Numbered from the stretch's first letter, positions 1-6,611 are shown. The stretch is 6,989 bases of DNA from Dinoroseobacter sp042096155 (GCA_042096155.1 JBELMC010000125.1:1-6989), one strand, 5' to 3'. Numbers and translations are program-made. The notes: a model not told the origin generated them from the letters alone.

Positions 1-49
1 CCTTTGCTGCAATAAATGCTATCAAAGGAGCGGCATCAAACCGCGACAC
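1..49 (-). CDS. Possible N-terminus of next operon gene, cut by left edge
   Basis: After the racemase stop codon the minus strand stays open to the window edge in another frame. A GTG at 49 would give a protein starting M-S-R-F-D-A-A-P-L-I-A-F-I-A-A-K. Alternative starts in the same frame are a TTG at 55 and an ATG at 103; the ATG would overlap the racemase end by 41 bases. None has a strong Shine-Dalgarno sequence, so the start is unsettled. About sixteen residues are too few to name a family. The amphipathic opening vaguely recalls Ldh2-type (malate/ureidoglycolate) dehydrogenase N-termini, but that is a guess. The same-strand position right after the racemase suggests the operon continues to the left. 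Confidence 0.3.
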   Translation of the reverse strand, partial: MSRFDAAPLIAFIAAK

Positions 50-62
50 GTCCAACGTGGTG

Positions 63-698
63 TCAAAATTGGCTTGCGAAAAGAGCCGCTGCGCGGACCC
101 CATCAATCACAACGACCCCAAGCGACCGCGGCAGTCTTTCTTCGATATCAACCATACCGCCGCATCCAAGAACAACAGATCGAATACCGTCTTCCTGAAC
201 CGCTCGCTCCAGCTCTGCAACAACTTGATCCGTGGCCGCACTTGGTGTTTGTTCCAACGCCAGAACAGGCACGCCGCTTGCACGGACCTTGCTAAGATGA
301 GCCGCAAGACCATAAGCAGTGATATTTGCTTCCAGAATCGGCACGGATACTTCCAGCGTTGTTACAACCGAAAAACGCCCCCCCGCGACAGCTGCGAGGT
401 GATACGCCGCTTGGCCAATGCCGATCACCGGACAATGCGCGACGGCGCGGGCCGCATCAAGCGCGGTATCGTCAAAGCAACCAATAATGATGGCGGACGC
501 CCCTTGAGCGGACGCCTTGCGGACAAGTGCAAGCAAAGGCGCCTCCGCCAACGCCCCATCCTGTGCTCCTTGAATAGATGCTGGACCATCATGCGATGTC
601 CACCCGTCAAACTTAGCGGTGGGCATCGTCTCACGCGCGGTGCGCAACATCGCCTCGGTCATTGAAACCGTGCTGTTGGGATTGATCAAAATGATCAT
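63..698 (-). CDS. Asp/Glu/hydantoin racemase family protein (HyuE-like)
   Basis: A 211-residue cytosolic enzyme of the Asp/Glu/hydantoin racemase superfamily. These are cofactor-independent two-cysteine racemases or isomerases that move the alpha proton between faces of the substrate. Visible family marks are the N-terminal INPNS (about residues 5-9), DGPASIQG (37-44), the first catalytic cysteine in GCFDDT (Cys74), and the second in LGCGGM (Cys179). The central SVVTTLEVSVPILEAN block is typical of hydantoin/allantoin racemases. I chose the ATG at 698 because it overlaps the permease stop as ATGA, has AAGGG six bases upstream (705-709), and begins directly with the conserved MIILINPN strand. 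A longer in-frame start at 764 would lie wholly inside the permease gene and adds 22 unconserved, Arg-rich residues. Family membership is solid. Hydantoin, allantoin, amino acid or another substrate cannot be decided here. Confidence 0.88.
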   Translation of the reverse strand: MIILINPNSTVSMTEAMLRTARETMPTAKFDGWTSHDGPASIQGAQDGALAEAPLLALVRKASAQGASAIIIGCFDDTALDAARAVAHCPVIGIGQAAYHLAAVAGGRFSVVTTLEVSVPILEANITAYGLAAHLSKVRASGVPVLALEQTPSAATDQVVAELERAVQEDGIRSVVLGCGGMVDIEERLPRSLGVVVIDGVRAAALFASQF

Positions 699-1534
699 AC
701 CAAGCCCTTGCCCGCGTCTGACCCGGCGCGGGCCTTCCGACGGCTGGTCCACAGCGCGAGGCATAAGAACAAACCAATGATCAGCAGCGAAAAAACCGTT
801 GTCAGCGTGCCTAGAGCATACAAAACAGGTGTTGTAACGTTGGTCGTCATTCCAAAGATCTCAAGCGGTAGAGTGTTATAACTGCCTGCGGTCAGGAGCG
901 TGCGGGCAAATTCATCATAGCTGAGGGTGAAGCCAAAAAGGGCCACGCCGATCAGCGATGGACCGATAATGGGCAACACCACATACCGCAGTGTTTGCCA
1001 CGACGTGGCGCCCAAATCACGCGCGGCTTCCTCATAGCTTTTGTCAAAGCGGTTAAAGACAGCGAACATGATCAAAAGGCCAAATGGCAAAGTCCATGTC
1101 AGCTGCGCACCAAAACCGGATGTCGACCAATGAACATCCAGACCCGATTGCGAGAAGATCAATCCAACGCCTAAGGAAATCAGGATCGAGGGGATCACCA
1201 ATGATGTGATGATCAGATAAAACAAAACGCTCGATCCTTTGAACTTTTTGCGAAACGCCAGTCCACCCATCACCGAAAAGACAACGGTGGTGACCATAAC
1301 CATCAGGCCCAGTCCAAAACTGCGCCGGAAACTGCCCCAAATGTCGCCGACGGCTTGTTGCTCGAACAGATCGCGGAACCAATGCAGCGACGTGCCCTGC
1401 ATGGGAAAGGTCAGACCTCCTCCCGGCCCTTGAAACGAAAGGATCGCGATGGTGAGTGTCGGACCGTACAAGAACAAAAGGAACAACGCGAAAAAAGCGC
1501 TCAAAATATAAAAGGATCTGGGGCGTGAATCCAT
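695..1534 (-). CDS. ABC transporter inner-membrane permease, PotC-like
   Basis: A 279-residue binding-protein-dependent transport permease (BPD_transp_1 fold), second half of the transmembrane channel. It has an N-terminal membrane helix (about 8-30), a periplasmic loop, and further hydrophobic segments near 73-95, 103-127, 143-160, 190-208 and 238-262, ending in a basic cytoplasmic tail. The cytoplasmic EAA loop that docks to the ATPase is clear at about residues 168-193, reading EEAARDLGATSWQTLRYVVL and on to the LP-x(4)-P stretch. Length matches PotC/PotI-class permeases (about 260-280). AAGGAG lies seven bases before the ATG (1542-1547), inside the end of the preceding permease gene, whose stop is one base upstream of this start. 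The 3' end overlaps the racemase start by four bases, so translation is probably coupled on both sides. Confidence 0.93.
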   Translation of the reverse strand: MDSRPRSFYILSAFFALFLLFLYGPTLTIAILSFQGPGGGLTFPMQGTSLHWFRDLFEQQAVGDIWGSFRRSFGLGLMVMVTTVVFSVMGGLAFRKKFKGSSVLFYLIITSLVIPSILISLGVGLIFSQSGLDVHWSTSGFGAQLTWTLPFGLLIMFAVFNRFDKSYEEAARDLGATSWQTLRYVVLPIIGPSLIGVALFGFTLSYDEFARTLLTAGSYNTLPLEIFGMTTNVTTPVLYALGTLTTVFSLLIIGLFLCLALWTSRRKARAGSDAGKGLV

Positions 1535-1535
1535 C

Positions 1536-2390
1536 TTACAACTCCTTACGAATGTCCACGAAACGCAACATGATTCCGATGACGATCAAAACGGTCAGGA
1601 GAAGCACAACTGCCGTGGCTGATGCAGATGGATAAGCCAGAAGGGCGATGTCATTTGAAATCAGCCGCCCAACATTGGCCGATTGAGATCCCGACATAAA
1701 GCGGACGGTGATAAAATCCCCCATGACAAGGGTGACGACAAAGATAGTTCCGATCATAATCCCCGGCTTTGTCAGCGGTATAATCACGTTCCACAGGATC
1801 TGCGCCCCCGACGCGCCCGCATCACGGGCGGCCTCGACCAGCGATCTGTCGATCCTCATCATCGTATTGAAGATCGGAACAACCATAAACAGTGTATACA
1901 GATGAACAAATGCCAGGATTACCGCAAAGTCGCTAAACAGCAACCAATCCAACGGTTCATCAATCACACCCCAGGAGATCAGTGTCGAATTGGCAATCCC
2001 GTTGCGGCCAAGAAACGGGATCCACGAAATCATACGAATGATATTGCTGGTCCAGAAAGGAATTGTGCACAGCAAGAACAAAACGACCTGCCACGTCAAA
2101 CTGCGGACATGAAACGCAAGGAAATAGGCCACGGTAAAGCCGATAGAAAGTGTAAAAACCCAGGTCAAAAAGGCGTATTTGAACGTGTTGAGGAACACGC
2201 GATAGGTTACGTTTGACCCAAACAGGAATTCGTAGTTTTCCAGATCAAAGGCAGGGATTATGGAGAACTCAGTGGCCTGCCAAAAGCTGACAGTCACGAT
2301 CATAATGATCGGCAAGACCAGAAAAAAGACAAGCACCGCCATAATCGGCAGTGCCATCAGCCACCCAAGAAACGTATTATTTTTTAGCAC
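1536..2390 (-). CDS. ABC transporter inner-membrane permease, PotB-like (GTG start)
   Basis: A 284-residue permease of the PotB/PotH class, partner of the following PotC-like protein in the membrane channel. It begins VLKNNTFLGWLMALP and runs into a first membrane helix, followed by five more hydrophobic segments. The EAA motif, EAARDAGASGAQILWNVIIP, spans about residues 186-205 and contacts the ATPase. The frame is open back to an ATG at 2603, but that extension (71 residues, no family character, rich in Arg/Trp/Ser) is antiparallel to nothing and simply overlaps the 3' end of the binding-protein gene on the same strand, so it is rejected. I choose the GTG at 2390, preceded by a weak GAAAG Shine-Dalgarno-like stretch; an ATG at 2357 would remove part of the first helix. 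The start lies 25 bases after a strong hairpin, which may tune expression. Confidence 0.9.
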   Translation of the reverse strand: MLKNNTFLGWLMALPIMAVLVFFLVLPIIMIVTVSFWQATEFSIIPAFDLENYEFLFGSNVTYRVFLNTFKYAFLTWVFTLSIGFTVAYFLAFHVRSLTWQVVLFLLCTIPFWTSNIIRMISWIPFLGRNGIANSTLISWGVIDEPLDWLLFSDFAVILAFVHLYTLFMVVPIFNTMMRIDRSLVEAARDAGASGAQILWNVIIPLTKPGIMIGTIFVVTLVMGDFITVRFMSGSQSANVGRLISNDIALLAYPSASATAVVLLLTVLIVIGIMLRFVDIRKEL

Positions 2391-2415
2391 GTTCAGTCTT
2401 TCAAAATCAGGGTGA

Positions 2416-2438
2416 AACGGGGGCGCGGTGCCCCCGTT
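2416..2438 (-). other. Intercistronic GC-rich hairpin (stabiliser or partial terminator)
   Basis: On the transcribed minus strand AACGGGGGC and GCCCCCGTT form a perfect 9-bp stem around the 5-base loop ACCGC. It starts about 10 bases after the stop codon of the binding-protein gene and ends 25 bases before the GTG of the first permease. No run of U follows (the next bases are TCACCC), so it is not a standard intrinsic terminator. Hairpins at this position are known in other binding-protein operons to protect the upstream mRNA from 3' exonucleases, giving excess binding protein over membrane components. That role is inferred here. Confidence 0.65.
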
Positions 2439-2448
2439 CCTTTTGACT

Positions 2449-3708
2449 TTAGGCCGCGATGAACTCGTTCCACTTGCGGACCATGTACTGGTTTTCATCC
2501 ATGACCGCGTTCCAGCAGGCAACAGCGCCCATCCGGTCATTGAACGAACCACCATCCCGTACGTCGCCAGCTTGTGCCAGTGCGTCGCCTGTCGGTGACA
2601 CAATGGTGTCAGTGGCGGGCTTGCCTTCGAACCAGTAACCCCACTCGTTCTCGGACATGAAGTTCTTGGACGTCTCTGGTACCGCAGAGTAGTAACCCTG
2701 CCGCATCAGGTAGCCACCAACCCATCCATCAAGGTACCAGTTGATGTACTCATACGCTGCATCACGCTCAAGACCGGACAAGGCAGCGGACAGGCCGATG
2801 CCGCCACCCCATGAACGATAGCCCTCTTCAAGCGGCTGATAGATGCATTCAACGCCCTTCGCCTTCACTGCTGTAATGGCTGGCGACCACATGGACTGAA
2901 TGACCACTTCGCCCGACGCCATCAAGTTCACGCTTTCGTCGAACGACTTCCAGAAGGCGCGGAACTGACCGTTCTGCTTGGCCTCCGTGAAGATCTTCAT
3001 CGTCATATCGATCTCTTCGCGGGTCATGTTGCCTTTGTCTGGATAGGTGTACTCCCCCATGGATTCCACAACCATCGCCATGTCCATGATGCCAATCGAC
3101 GAGATATCGAGGATAGACGCCTTGCCTTTGAACTCTGGGTTCAGCAACTCATGCCAGTTGTTGATTGGACGACCAATCAGGTCTGGCCGGATCCCCAATG
3201 TATCGGCGTTGTAGATCGTCGGGATCAGGGTCATCCAGCCGGATTCGTTATCGACAAAACCTTTGCCGTCTGGACCTTCGGTGAAGCCAACGGTGTGCGG
3301 CGCGGTGCCTTGTGCGATTGTGCTCTCGGGAGTCAACTTGCCGTCGCGGAAAATGCCGACGATCTTGTCATAGTTCTTGATCTTTGAGGTGTCCATTGCC
3401 TGGAGGTTGCCCGTTGGCCAGACTTTTTTGCAGATCCAGTACTCAATATCCGCAATGTCAAAGCTGTTAGGCTGGGTTGCGGCACGCTGGGTCACGCTGT
3501 CGGAATCAAGCGCAGTCATTTCAAGTGTGAAACCAAGATCCTCTTTGACCTTGTTGGCAACATCGTTGAGGTTGGAAACGCCTGTTCCAAATTGGCGCAG
3601 GGTCACGTCCTTGATGTTCTGTGCCCAAATCATCGGTGCGCCAAGTGTCGATCCGGCGGCGAATGCAGCGCCGCTCTTCAGAACACTGCGTCTTGATATT
3701 TTACTCAT
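2449..3708 (-). CDS. Tat-exported ABC substrate-binding protein, PotD-like fold, substrate unknown
   Basis: A 419-residue periplasmic binding protein that should deliver the ligand to the two permeases. The N-terminus carries a twin-arginine signal, SRRSVLK at residues 5-11, then a short hydrophobic stretch; cleavage probably falls near Ala29-Gln30. The body resembles family-1/PotD-type binding proteins: the FDIADIEYW strand (83-91), the NWHELLNPEFKGK block (184-196), the SMWSPA segment (272-277) and the RSWGGGIGLS hinge region (298-307). By eye, PotD Trp229 and Trp255 correspond to Trp274 and Trp300, but PotD Asp168, Glu171 and Asp257 fall on Ser203, Gly206 and Gly302. That argues against a polyamine ligand. 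GGAGAG lies seven bases before the ATG (3716-3721). It is longer than PotD (348 residues). Fold and role are clear; the ligand is not. Confidence 0.92.
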   Translation of the reverse strand: MSKISRRSVLKSGAAFAAGSTLGAPMIWAQNIKDVTLRQFGTGVSNLNDVANKVKEDLGFTLEMTALDSDSVTQRAATQPNSFDIADIEYWICKKVWPTGNLQAMDTSKIKNYDKIVGIFRDGKLTPESTIAQGTAPHTVGFTEGPDGKGFVDNESGWMTLIPTIYNADTLGIRPDLIGRPINNWHELLNPEFKGKASILDISSIGIMDMAMVVESMGEYTYPDKGNMTREEIDMTMKIFTEAKQNGQFRAFWKSFDESVNLMASGEVVIQSMWSPAITAVKAKGVECIYQPLEEGYRSWGGGIGLSAALSGLERDAAYEYINWYLDGWVGGYLMRQGYYSAVPETSKNFMSENEWGYWFEGKPATDTIVSPTGDALAQAGDVRDGGSFNDRMGAVACWNAVMDENQYMVRKWNEFIAA

Positions 3709-3735
3709 GGGTTTTCTCTCCGTCTCTGAGTGTGT

Positions 3736-4722
3736 TTAGGCCGTAAGTCTATGTAGATTCGTGTCTTCCCAGATCAGACCGACCTGATCGCCTGGGTTCA
3801 TAGGGTTGTTGAAAAAAGTGTCCTCTGGGATCAGGGCACTGACGTCCTGCTCGCCTGTGATCCGTGTGGACACGGCCACATGTGCGCCTTGATATTCCAC
3901 TGCGATCACGTTGCCTTGCACCTTGCCAGTTTCATTTTGCGAAATTCCAACCGCGTCGGTCCGGATCGCGAAACGCCCTTCGGGCAGGGCAATCACGTTA
4001 TGACCGCCTATAAATTGGGCAACAAAGGCCGTCTGAGGGGCATTGAAAACGTCCCGTGCGCTGCCCGCTTGCTCAATCACCGCGTTATTCATCACGACGA
4101 TCTCATCAGCGAGCGCGAGGGCTTCGTCCTGCCCATGAGTGACATGCACAAAGCTTATACCAAGTTCTCGCTGCAGCTTGCGCAGCTCGCCCCGCATCCG
4201 AATTCGCAAAAAGGGGTCCAGCGCAGACAATGGCTCGTCCAACAGCAAAACCTGTGGCCGCGTGATCAAAGCGCGAGCAAGCGCGACGCGCTGTTGCTGG
4301 CCACCCGACAACTGGTCAGGCAGGCGATCAGAAAGCGCGCTCAGATCAACCAATTCAAGCATTTCGCCCGCTTTGGCCAGCCGTGTCTGCTTGTCATCTC
4401 CACGCATTTTCAGGCTGAATGCCACGTTATCAATGACACTGAGATGCGGAAACAACGCGTAATTCTGAAACATCATCGCAGTGCCGCGCTTGGCTGGTGG
4501 CAGTTGCGATATATCAAAATGGCCCAAGAGAATTGCGCCATCGGACACAGTTTCGTGACCCGCAATCATACGCAAAGTCGAAGACTTTCCGCACCCAGAG
4601 GGTCCGAGCAGGCAGGCATAACCGCCCGCCTGGAACTTGTGACTGATCGCGTCAACGGCGACCGTATCGCCATAGCGCTTGGTCACAGACACGAGTTCCA
4701 ACTCTTTTGTAGGTGCGCTCAT
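3736..4722 (-). CDS. ABC transporter ATP-binding protein, PotA-like
   Basis: A 328-residue ATPase that powers the transporter from the cytoplasmic face, first gene of the minus-strand operon. The motifs are complete: Walker A GPSGCGKSS (40-48), Q-loop Gln86 in MMFQNYALFPHLS, signature LSGGQQQR (138-145), Walker B LLLDEP (159-164), D-loop SALD (166-169), and switch His196 in VTHGQDEA. Residues from about 245 form a TOBE-like regulatory tail, shorter than in E. coli PotA (378 residues in all). AGGAG at 4733-4737 lies ten bases before the ATG. The stop is 27 bases before the binding-protein start. All catalytic residues are present, so the protein should be active. The class (spermidine/putrescine/iron/thiamine-type importer) is sure, the substrate is not. 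Confidence 0.95.
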   Translation of the reverse strand: MSAPTKELELVSVTKRYGDTVAVDAISHKFQAGGYACLLGPSGCGKSSTLRMIAGHETVSDGAILLGHFDISQLPPAKRGTAMMFQNYALFPHLSVIDNVAFSLKMRGDDKQTRLAKAGEMLELVDLSALSDRLPDQLSGGQQQRVALARALITRPQVLLLDEPLSALDPFLRIRMRGELRKLQRELGISFVHVTHGQDEALALADEIVVMNNAVIEQAGSARDVFNAPQTAFVAQFIGGHNVIALPEGRFAIRTDAVGISQNETGKVQGNVIAVEYQGAHVAVSTRITGEQDVSALIPEDTFFNNPMNPGDQVGLIWEDTNLHRLTA

Positions 4723-4850
4723 CGAATTTCATCTCCTGCAAAACACAAGTCTGCGCGCCGTCCGCAACGCAATTGATCACCCTGGATTTGGCATCCGATT
4801 TCGTCGACATGCCCAATATTTATGCTTCCAAAATATCAACTGACTAAAAA

Positions 4851-4878
4851 TTGACCACAAAATTGTATACAATACAAG
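4851..4878 (+). promoter_or_regulatory. Candidate promoter for the gntR-GNAT pair
   Basis: TTGACC at 4851-4856 is a good -35 match. With a 16-base spacer, TACAAG at 4873-4878 is a mediocre -10 (four of six). The putative operator palindrome fills the spacer, so a bound regulator would block this promoter and autoregulate. The -10 is weak, and the start site is not visible from sequence. Confidence 0.35.
4862..4873. promoter_or_regulatory. Putative GntR/FCD operator, perfect palindrome ATTGTATACAAT
   Basis: The 12 bases read the same on both strands. A TTGTATACAA-type core is characteristic of sites bound by FadR/VanR-subfamily (FCD) GntR regulators, and such a regulator is encoded 80 bases away. 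The palindrome lies between the two divergent start codons, beside the possible -35 of the ABC operon and inside the possible gntR promoter, so a single site could control both directions. Only one perfect copy was seen. The link to this regulator is inference from position and motif type. Confidence 0.6.
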
Positions 4879-4952
4879 TTCGAAGTGAATACAGGTGAAA
4901 GACTTGAGGGAGGCTTATCACTCTGTCATTTGAAGCTTGTAAGGATTTTTTC

Positions 4953-5651
4953 ATGACCACCAGCACAGTTTCAACACCTCAAAAACCGCCCACAAGCAAT
5001 AATATTGCGCAAGCGCTGTCCTTGGCCATCCATGAGCACAGGATCGCGCCTGGTACCAAACTGGGGGAAGACGAACTGGCCGAAATCTACGGCGTTTCGC
5101 GCACTGTTGTCCGTGCAGCGCTGCAAAGTCTGTCACATATCAAACTGGTCAACATTCGTCGCAACAAAGGCGCTTCTGTCGCATCACCGTCGATCAAGGA
5201 GGCCCATGAAGTTTTTGAGGCTCGAGAGTTGCTCGAACCCAGAACAGCCCGCAGTGCGGCGTTCCACGCCACCCCGGCGGATATTGCCCTTTTGGAACGC
5301 CATATCAACGACGAGCACGACGCCCTCGACTCCGCAGATCCCGGCCGTGCGCTTTATCTTTCCGGGCTGTTTCACAATGAAATTGCTCGCATCGCACAAC
5401 AAGCCACGATCGCCGGATTCATCGATACTCTTATTGCACGATCCTCTTTGATCATTGCGCTCTATTGGCATCGCGAAAGTGCTCTTTGTGAGAAACACGC
5501 CCATCACGCCTTGGTTCAAGCAATCGCCGATCAGAATCAAGACCAGGCCGAAGAACTGATGCGCCTTCATCTTGTCGATCTGCACTCTGCTCTCGATCTC
5601 AGAGAACGCAATAGTCAGACTCAATCTTTGAAGCAGGCGCTTTCGGAATGA
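4953..5651 (+). CDS. GntR-family transcriptional regulator, FCD (FadR/VanR) subfamily
   Basis: A 232-residue DNA-binding repressor or activator, transcribed divergently from the ABC operon it probably controls. Residues about 15-78 form the GntR winged helix: IAQALSLAIHEHRIAPGTKL, then the recognition helix YGVSRTVVRAALQSL (46-60) and the wing IRRNKGASVASPS. Residues about 84-225 are an all-helical FCD ligand domain, with FH (His141), AHHALVQAI (His184) and MRLHL (His206) at the usual metal-ligand places. The Asp that usually stands four residues before the first His is Ser137 here, so metal or ligand binding may differ. AAGGA at 4941-4945 lies seven bases before the ATG. The stop overlaps the next gene's start as ATGA. 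Family assignment is firm; effector and direction of control are unknown. Confidence 0.93.
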   Translation: MTTSTVSTPQKPPTSNNIAQALSLAIHEHRIAPGTKLGEDELAEIYGVSRTVVRAALQSLSHIKLVNIRRNKGASVASPSIKEAHEVFEARELLEPRTARSAAFHATPADIALLERHINDEHDALDSADPGRALYLSGLFHNEIARIAQQATIAGFIDTLIARSSLIIALYWHRESALCEKHAHHALVQAIADQNQDQAEELMRLHLVDLHSALDLRERNSQTQSLKQALSE

Positions 5652-6478
5652 CGATCCGGGCAATGACCCTGGATGATTTGAACCTGGTCTTACGATGGGC
5701 CGCTGATGAGGGCTGGAACCCCGGCGTGGATGATGCTGTGGCGTTCCATGCTGCCGATCCTTCGGGATTTTTGATCAAAGAGATCGGAAATGATCCGCTT
5801 GCAGCAATTTCGGTGGTCAATCACGATCGCGAGTTTGCCTTTCTCGGCTTATACCTGTGCAAAACCGAGCATCGCGGCCAAGGACATGGCATCGACATTT
5901 GGCGCGCGGGCATTGCTCATGCCGGTGGACGTACGATCGGCCTGGACGGCGTGCCTGACCAGCAAGCAAATTACGCCAAATCTGGCTTTGTAAAATACGG
6001 CAACACCGTTCGGTACGCCGGACAGATCACGCCCCTCACCAATCCGCGGGTCCGATCGGCATCCTCTGACGATCTGGACACCCTGATTGCGCATGAAGCC
6101 AGAGCCAGCGGTATGAACCGAACGCGATTTGCAACGCATTGGTTTGCGGCTATGCCGACCCGCCAAACAATGGTCGTTCTGAATACAACTGATATCGCTG
6201 GGTTTGCGACATTCCGGCGCTGTGTGTCGGGCAGCAAGGTTGGCCCACTGTATGCGTCATGCGAAGACGATGCCCGCGCGCTGCTGTCGGCCAACCCATT
6301 CGCCAATTCAGACGCGTCTTGCTTTGTCGATGTCCCCGATCATGACGGACCCTTGGCACGGGTGTTGCAATCGCTCGGGTTTGAGGCAACTTTTGAAACC
6401 GCAAGAATGTTCAGCGGAGCGCCCCCCAAGGCCGATCCTGACACGTTTCACGCGATCGCGACCATGGAATTGGGATAA
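5648..6478 (+). CDS. Two-domain GNAT-family N-acetyltransferase
   Basis: A 276-residue predicted acetyl-CoA-dependent acetyltransferase. The N-terminal GNAT domain (about 1-125) has the acetyl-CoA pyrophosphate loop RGQGHG (76-81) after the LGLYLCKTEHR strand, then GGRTIGLDGVPDQQANYAKSGF (in two parts, about 93-114), typical of the subgroup with an extra C-terminal domain of the Acetyltransf_18 type. The second half (about 135-276) fits that domain: an SSDDLDTL start, a helical middle, a LARVLQSLGFEATFETARM stretch (about 236-254), and the closing HAIATMELG. The ATG overlaps the gntR stop by four bases, so the two are almost surely co-expressed and translationally coupled. The acetyl acceptor is unknown; in context it could be a derivative of the transported compound, but nothing in the sequence proves it. 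Confidence 0.9.
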   Translation: MTIRAMTLDDLNLVLRWAADEGWNPGVDDAVAFHAADPSGFLIKEIGNDPLAAISVVNHDREFAFLGLYLCKTEHRGQGHGIDIWRAGIAHAGGRTIGLDGVPDQQANYAKSGFVKYGNTVRYAGQITPLTNPRVRSASSDDLDTLIAHEARASGMNRTRFATHWFAAMPTRQTMVVLNTTDIAGFATFRRCVSGSKVGPLYASCEDDARALLSANPFANSDASCFVDVPDHDGPLARVLQSLGFEATFETARMFSGAPPKADPDTFHAIATMELG

Positions 6479-6611
6479 TCCGGCACGCGGATGACATGCA
6501 TGAGTCATCACGCATCATTCCACGCATTGATCGTCATTGATATTGGACGGCATCGGGCCGGTCCCGTTTTCGCACAACACTTTTGCGTCGCGGCGGTCAG
6601 AGCGTTTTGCC
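6479..6611. other. Convergent intergenic region with weak hairpins
   Basis: These 133 bases separate the stop codons of the GNAT gene (plus) and the FecCD permease (minus). Small reading frames here are short, lack ribosome sites, or run antisense into the neighbours. GATGAC (6490-6495) and GTCATC (6504-6509) form an inverted repeat with an 8-base loop. CGCA (6571-6574) and TGCG (6584-6587) form another weak one. No strong bidirectional terminator is evident. Confidence 0.5.
6554..6570 (+). terminator. Weak candidate terminator after the GNAT gene
   Basis: CGGG, a CCGGT loop and CCCG are followed directly by TTTT on the plus strand, 75 bases after the GNAT stop. The stem is only four base pairs and the U tract is short, so this is at best a weak intrinsic terminator for the gntR-GNAT transcript. 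Confidence 0.25.

Larger units (their letters stand above)
4723..4952. promoter_or_regulatory. Divergent control region between the ABC operon and gntR
   Basis: These 230 bases separate the minus-strand ABC operon from the plus-strand regulator and contain no credible gene. The middle (about 4810-4880) is AT-rich against GC-richer flanks, as expected for promoters. Besides the palindrome at 4862-4873 there is a weaker inverted repeat, ATATTT (4816-4821) and AAATAT (4831-4836). On the minus strand TTGTGG (4860-4855), 17 bases, then GATATT (4837-4832) is a poor but possible promoter for the operon. If used, it would leave a leader of roughly 100 bases before the ATPase start. I saw no riboswitch fold in that leader. 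Confidence 0.6.

Noticed and set aside
57..665. A 202-codon plus-strand open frame opposite the racemase gene
   Set aside because: Its translation is Arg/Cys/Asn-rich and unlike a folded protein, and it is antisense to a well-supported enzyme with both catalytic cysteines.
699..764. N-terminal extension of the racemase to an ATG at 764
   Set aside because: It lies inside the permease gene, adds an Arg-rich unconserved tail, and the ATG at 698 has both a ribosome site and the ATGA overlap.
2391..2603. N-terminal extension of the first permease to an ATG at 2603
   Set aside because: The added 71 residues lie within the same-strand binding-protein gene and have no family resemblance; the permease homology begins near the GTG at 2390.
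3880..4776. A 298-codon plus-strand open frame opposite the ABC ATPase
   Set aside because: It is the mirror of a GC-rich gene with complete ATPase motifs. Its translation is rich in His/Arg/Gln without any domain character, and it has no own promoter or ribosome site.
4816..4836. AT-rich inverted repeat ATATTT/AAATAT in the divergent region
   Set aside because: Short A/T-only arms with a 9-base spacer are expected by chance in AT-rich promoter DNA; not strong enough to call a second operator.
5184..5663. A 159-codon minus-strand open frame opposite gntR
   Set aside because: It is antisense to a clear GntR/FCD protein and its translation has no recognisable domain.
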